DNA of 8,439 bases. It comes from Planctomycetales bacterium (lineage in GTDB: Bacteria; Planctomycetota; Planctomycetia; Isosphaerales; Isosphaeraceae). Under the pieces are notes generated by a model that was given only the letters and a program-made list of their open reading frames with translations, was not told where the DNA came from and ran no database searches. The number at the start of each line of letters is the position of its first letter. Position 1 is the first letter of the stretch. A program made the translations under genes and the position numbers. The DNA is taken from contig DAIDJI010000210.1 in assembly GCA_027451455.1 (NCBI GenBank), forward strand, positions 1-8,439, read 5' to 3'. This document shows, piece by piece, positions 5,368 to 8,439 of the stretch.

Positions 5368-6660
5368 CTACGGGGTCGAAGCGTCCTGATGCGGCCACTC
5401 CGAAGAACTCGTCCCCGCCGGGGCAAGGGGTTCGGCTGGCCTCAGGGTGGCCAGCGCGAGCCCGGCCAGCGCGGCGATCGCGGGGACGCTGGGGTAGTGA
5501 TAGCGATCGCCGCCGACGATGATCGCGTGGACGGCAAAGAAGTAGCCCCAGAGGACCAGCGAGGGCTCACCGATCCATCGCCAGGGGCCGGCGCGGCGAC
5601 GAGCCTCCCGGGCGCCGAGGAGGCCCAGTCCCAGCATCGCCCACCAGTATGCTGTGCACGCCGCCTTCAGGGGGAGCAGACATCCGGCCCCGAATCGCTC
5701 GGTCAGGCCGGGAGCGTTCCAGGTGACCCCGTGGGTCTCGCGGTCGTGGGTGATGTAAATCTTGCGGCCGGCGAGGGCGAGAGCATGGCCGGGGTGGGCC
5801 TTCATGAAGGCGATGGCTTCCCGCCCGAGGGCCCGATCGTACTCGACGTTGTTCAAAGGGGTGATCGACGTTGGAGGGGGCATGTAGCCCCCGGTCGAGT
5901 TGGGGTTGTTGCCCATCCAGAGGTTGGAGCCGCCGTTGGTCGACAGGACCGCCCCGCCGAGCAGCCGGCGATTCCGATCGAGCCAGGGCGACAAGATCAG
6001 GATCATCATCGCGGTCGCGACGGCGGCCCCGACCCCGGCGTGCAGGATTCGCCGCGACGCGGGGACCTCTCGCTCGCCGGGTCCGACCGCCTCGATCCAG
6101 GCGAAGATCCAGGCCATCGGCAGCGCGGTCGGCCGGACCAGGCTGGCCCCGGCCAGCAGGGCCGCCACGCCCGTCAACCGAGGGACTGCCCCCCAGTCCT
6201 TCCGGCCGGAGACATACAGCGCCGCGACCCACCCCGCGTTGAACAGCAGCTCGCTGGCAAGGATCGTGCTGAACATGACCTGACCGGGCCAGAGCGCCAG
6301 GGCCAGGCCGGCGAAGAGGGCGGGCCGGGGCCCATACCATCGCCGGGCCAGGGCCATCACCAGGGCGACGGTCAGGCCCCCGAGCAGGACATTCAGCACG
6401 ACGATCGGCGCGTAATGGACCCCGAAGATCCAGTACAGGGCCGCATAGACCGCCGAGGTGCCGACGGGCCAGTAGGCCGTCGGCTTGCCGGGCTCGAAGG
6501 CATATCCGATGCCCGAGCAGATGTGGCGTGCCAGCACGTCGTAGACCCCGCTATCGGAGACCGGCGAGACCGGCACGGCGAGCGACCAGGCGGTCCGGAC
6601 GGCCAGCGCCAGCGCGACGACGGCGACGAGGGAGCGGCGTTCGGGTGTCATCGGTATCAT
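5368..6660 (-). CDS. Family-39-like membrane glycosyltransferase (ArnT/PMT superfamily)
   Basis: This is a 430-residue integral membrane protein with about 9-11 hydrophobic segments, the first near residues 10-30. It resembles GT-C glycosyltransferases of the family 39 (PMT/ArnT) superfamily, which use a polyprenyl-phosphate-linked sugar on the periplasmic side. Asp36 in PVSDSGVYDVLA lies in the first external loop, where this superfamily keeps its catalytic acidic residue. TILASELLF (132-140) gives a second conserved acidic position. LSTNGGSNLWMGNNPNSTGGY (in two parts, 239-250 and 251-259) and GGDRYHYPSVPAIAAL (383-398) are motifs I recall from bacterial family members. Donor and acceptor cannot be read from sequence. 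The start is ambiguous: ATG at 6658-6660 or ATG at 6649-6651. The GAGA at 6662-6665 lies about 10 bases before the inner ATG and only 1 base before the outer one, so the inner start (427 aa) is quite possible. It lies 150 bases downstream of the prenyltransferase fusion on the same strand. Confidence 0.85.
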   Translation of the reverse strand: MIPMTPERRSLVAVVALALAVRTAWSLAVPVSPVSDSGVYDVLARHICSGIGYAFEPGKPTAYWPVGTSAVYAALYWIFGVHYAPIVVLNVLLGGLTVALVMALARRWYGPRPALFAGLALALWPGQVMFSTILASELLFNAGWVAALYVSGRKDWGAVPRLTGVAALLAGASLVRPTALPMAWIFAWIEAVGPGEREVPASRRILHAGVGAAVATAMMILILSPWLDRNRRLLGGAVLSTNGGSNLWMGNNPNSTGGYMPPPTSITPLNNVEYDRALGREAIAFMKAHPGHALALAGRKIYITHDRETHGVTWNAPGLTERFGAGCLLPLKAACTAYWWAMLGLGLLGAREARRRAGPWRWIGEPSLVLWGYFFAVHAIIVGGDRYHYPSVPAIAALAGLALATLRPAEPLAPAGTSSSEWPHQDASTP

Positions 6661-6810
6661 TTCTCGATTCGTTGTGAATGGAGCGAAATTCGATGGTGGG
6701 TGGATTTCGGTTTCCTGGGAGACGGCCGGGGTCGGAGGCGGCGGATCCTCCAGCCTGGAGTCCGGCCTGCGATCCCATCAAGCTCGCCGATCGGGCCGAG
6801 GCCGGCCCGG
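6661..6810 (-). other. Intergenic region between the prenyltransferase fusion and the glycosyltransferase gene
   Basis: No gene is visible in these 150 bases. The part next to the glycosyltransferase start (6661-6720) is noticeably richer in A/T than the surroundings, as expected for a promoter or leader, but I cannot mark convincing -35 and -10 boxes. Nested inverted repeats are present: GGCCGG (6724-6729) with CCGGCC (6762-6767) encloses CTCCA (6748-6752) with TGGAG (6756-6760). A further hairpin abuts the prenyltransferase stop. Confidence 0.4.
6792..6809 (-). terminator. GC-rich hairpin immediately after the prenyltransferase stop codon
   Basis: CGGGCCG (6792-6798) and CGGCCCG (6803-6809) form a perfect 7-bp stem with a 4-base loop. 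On the minus strand it begins one base after the TAG at 6811-6813. No T-run follows. By position it may act as a terminator or 3'-end protector, which would weaken co-transcription with the glycosyltransferase gene. Confidence 0.45.
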
Positions 6811-8310
6811 CTACGAGGACCACGACGCGGCCACCAGCACAACCGCCGAGATGAGGCTCAGGGCGAGGCTGTGGGGGTCGCGGAGCGCGAAGACGACGGG
6901 GTCGCCCGAGAGCTGTCGGCGCACGGCCAGGAACCAGACGCGGCTAATCCAGTAGATCAGCCCCAGGTCGATCAGCCAGAGGAACTCGTGGTGGGGGTAC
7001 AGCAGGCGGACCTCGTCGCTGCGGACGTAGAGGGCCAGCACCAGCGCCGAGAGGTAGCCGCTGATCGTCCCCATGGACTTGACCGGCTCGATGTCGTCGG
7101 GCTGGTAGCCCCGCCCGTTGAGCCGCTCGCGCCGGCCCGCCTGGATGCTCCTGTCCAGCTCGACGTAGCGCTTGGCGAAGGCGAGCGAGAGGAAGAAGAA
7201 CATCGAGAAGACGATGAGCCACTCCGAGACGACGATCCCGGTCGCGACCCCTCCGGCGAAGAGGCGGAGCGAGTAGAGGCTGGCCAGGATCAGGACGTCG
7301 ACCATCAGGCGCCTCTTCAGCGAGAGGGAGTAGGCGATCGTCAGGGCGATGTAGAGCGCCAGGATCGCCGGGAAGACGGGGGGGAGCGCCAGGGCGGCAA
7401 TCCCGAAGGAGGTGAGGAGCAGGGCGACCACCATCGGCGGCCCCCAGGAGAGGGGCAGCCGGCCCGAGGCGAAGGGCCGGTTTCGCTTCTCGGCGTGCTG
7501 GCGGTCGGCGGCCAGGTCGGCCAGGTCATTGATCAGGTAGGTTGCCGAGGCGCAGAGGCTGAACGCGGCGAAGGCCAGCAGGGCGGCGACCAGGGCCCGG
7601 GGATCGAGGACCCGGAGGGCGGTGATGAGCGGGACGAAGATCAGCAGGTTCTTGGCGAACTGGTGGGGCCGGAGCGACTTCGCGACGTCGCGCCAGCGAC
7701 GGCCGGGCGCGCCGAGGGTCCGGACCTTTGGGCCGGGCCCGGGCCGATCGATCCGGCGGGCGAGCCCCTCGCCGGCCGCGACGACGTAGGCGACCGTCGA
7801 GGCCCCCCAGGGGAGCAGGTCCGCGGCCGAATCTCCCGCGTAGTCGAATTCGCTCCATCCCTTCTCGGCGCAGGTCCGCTCGATGGCGCGGAGCCGATCG
7901 GCCCCCCGGCGGTCGCGATCGCCGCCCCGGTACAGGACGCCGTCGAAGATCCCCTGGTGCTCGGAGATCGCGCCGGCCCATCGCACCGGCGAGGAGGTGA
8001 CGAGGTAGACGGCGCCGCCGGCCTCGCGGCGGCGCCGGATCAGGTCCAGCACCTCGGGCCGGTACGGCAGCAATCCGGGGTCGAGCCTCGCCTCGCGACT
8101 GATCCGCTCCTCCAGCGCCGCCCGGCCGGCCAGCGCCCACCCCGCTGCGCGGAGGAAGGCCCAGGGACGTTCCTTGACCATCGCGATGATCGATTCCCAG
8201 AGCAGGTCGGTGGCGATCAGCGTCCCGTCCAGGTCCGTGAAGAGCGGGGCATCGCGCCCCGCGAGGTCGTCCCGATCGGCCGGGCCCCGGGCTGGATGCA
8301 ACCGGATCAT
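6811..8310 (-). CDS. HAD phosphatase-like domain fused to a UbiA-family (DPPR-synthase-like) prenyltransferase
   Basis: This is a 499-residue two-domain protein. Residues ~20-180 form a HAD-like domain: motif I FTDLDGTLIATD (Asp26, Asp28), motif II VTSS (104-107) and motif IV YAGDSAADL (157-165). The motif III lysine expected near residue 139 appears to be arginine (GADRLRAI). Residues ~213-499 form a multi-pass UbiA-type domain. It has SLRPHQFAKNLLIF (212-225), the metal/diphosphate motif NDLADLAADRQH (261-272), KRNRPFASG (275-283), YSLSLKRRLMVDV (327-339) and AGGVAT...AKRYVEL (352-385). This set matches the branch of mycobacterial UbiA/Rv3806c, which transfers phosphoribosyl pyrophosphate's ribose-5-phosphate to decaprenyl phosphate. 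HAD-UbiA fusions of this build are a known family of unproven role; the HAD part could dephosphorylate the product. The start at 8310 is chosen for its strong GAAGGAG site. A TTG 48 bases upstream is possible, as the frame stays open to the window edge. Confidence 0.92.
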   Translation of the reverse strand: MIRLHPARGPADRDDLAGRDAPLFTDLDGTLIATDLLWESIIAMVKERPWAFLRAAGWALAGRAALEERISREARLDPGLLPYRPEVLDLIRRRREAGGAVYLVTSSPVRWAGAISEHQGIFDGVLYRGGDRDRRGADRLRAIERTCAEKGWSEFDYAGDSAADLLPWGASTVAYVVAAGEGLARRIDRPGPGPKVRTLGAPGRRWRDVAKSLRPHQFAKNLLIFVPLITALRVLDPRALVAALLAFAAFSLCASATYLINDLADLAADRQHAEKRNRPFASGRLPLSWGPPMVVALLLTSFGIAALALPPVFPAILALYIALTIAYSLSLKRRLMVDVLILASLYSLRLFAGGVATGIVVSEWLIVFSMFFFLSLAFAKRYVELDRSIQAGRRERLNGRGYQPDDIEPVKSMGTISGYLSALVLALYVRSDEVRLLYPHHEFLWLIDLGLIYWISRVWFLAVRRQLSGDPVVFALRDPHSLALSLISAVVLVAASWSS

Positions 8311-8315
8311 GGCAG

Positions 8316-8322
8316 CTCCTTC
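8316..8322 (-). promoter_or_regulatory. Strong ribosome binding site for the HAD-UbiA gene
   Basis: On the minus strand GAAGGAG lies 5 bases before the ATG at 8308-8310. It is the clearest Shine-Dalgarno sequence in the window and decides the start against the longer in-frame alternatives. Confidence 0.8.
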
Positions 8323-8378
8323 AAGTTCGTTGAAGATGGTGCCGACCCTGGCCTGCAATCCGAATCGGTGCCCCCTCC

Positions 8379-8399
8379 CGACGGCTTTGTCCGCCGTCG
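8379..8399 (-). repeat. Inverted repeat upstream of the HAD-UbiA gene
   Basis: CGACGGC (8379-8385) and GCCGTCG (8393-8399) form a 7-bp stem with a 7-base loop, followed on the minus strand by a G-rich run (GGGAGGGGG). It could be a leader structure or the end signal of an upstream gene. It could also simply lie inside coding DNA, because one minus frame is open through it. Confidence 0.35.
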
Positions 8400-8402
8400 A
8401 GA

Positions 8403-8417
8403 CTGCGATCTTCGCAG
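8403..8417 (-). repeat. Second short hairpin upstream of the HAD-UbiA gene
   Basis: CTGCGA (8403-8408) and TCGCAG (8412-8417) form a 6-bp stem with a 3-base loop, 3 bases from the neighbouring hairpin. No T-run is present. A role is not established. Confidence 0.3.
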
Positions 8418-8439
8418 GGCCATCGTCGGCGAGGGCGAG

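Noticed and set aside
3165..5426. 753-codon open frame on the minus strand
   Set aside because: It lies antisense to lnt and the end of moeA, its product is a low-complexity Arg/Gly/Pro/Asp-rich string, and the plus strand holds intact catalytic motifs. It is a byproduct of high GC3.
5871..6283. Plus-strand open frames opposite the glycosyltransferase gene
   Set aside because: Arg/Ser/Pro-rich shadows with no motif; the minus strand encodes a coherent multi-pass protein.
6674..6955. 93-codon plus-strand frame across the 6661-6810 gap
   Set aside because: It overlaps the end of the HAD-UbiA gene, has no ribosome binding site and reads as Ser/Arg/Gly-rich filler.
7526..8140. 204-codon minus-strand frame inside the HAD-UbiA gene
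   Set aside because: Arg/Gly/Pro/Ala-rich alternate frame of a gene with intact HAD and UbiA motifs.
1..8439. CRISPR arrays, IS ends, phage genes, toxin-antitoxin pairs, tRNA or rRNA genes
   Set aside because: No regularly spaced repeats, transposase or integrase motifs, or tRNA-like cloverleaf were seen on either strand.

Overview
The window is very GC-rich, with strong G/C bias at third codon positions and long antisense shadow frames. Gene content fits a Planctomycetes bacterium, most likely of the Isosphaeraceae/Gemmataceae type. It has a Gram-negative-type apolipoprotein N-acyltransferase with a lineage-style insertion, a small protein of the 'PFRPFRI...DG..F.V.HP' family that I remember as common in planctomycete genomes, and few Shine-Dalgarno sequences. 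The assignment rests on memory of these families, not on a search.

Layout. The plus strand (1-5339) carries the 3' part of a multi-pass membrane protein of unknown function, a 78-residue conserved small protein, a glutamine amidotransferase subunit (PabA/TrpG type), moeA (molybdenum insertion into molybdopterin), and lnt (lipoprotein N-acylation). pabA and moeA overlap by four bases (ATGA). The others are separated by 22-139 bases, and the longer gaps are rich in GC hairpins. The minus strand (5368-8310) carries a family-39-like membrane glycosyltransferase and, upstream of it, a fusion of a HAD phosphatase-like domain to a UbiA-type prenyltransferase of the decaprenylphosphoryl-5-phosphoribose (DPPR) synthase branch. 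The two strands converge with only 28 bases between lnt and the glycosyltransferase gene.

How the genes may work together. PabA supplies ammonia for p-aminobenzoate (folate) and possibly anthranilate (tryptophan), and MoeA completes the molybdenum cofactor; their overlap suggests coupled translation, not a shared pathway. Lnt completes lipoprotein maturation at the inner membrane. The minus-strand pair is the most suggestive. A DPPR-synthase-like enzyme with its own phosphatase-like domain could make a polyprenyl-phospho-pentose, and the neighbouring GT39-type enzyme belongs to a superfamily that uses polyprenyl-phospho-sugars, so a lipid-linked pentose branch of envelope glycosylation is a testable idea.

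Most of the window is housekeeping or envelope biology. I see no CRISPR array, insertion sequence, phage gene, tRNA or rRNA, and no clear defence or other undescribed multi-gene system.
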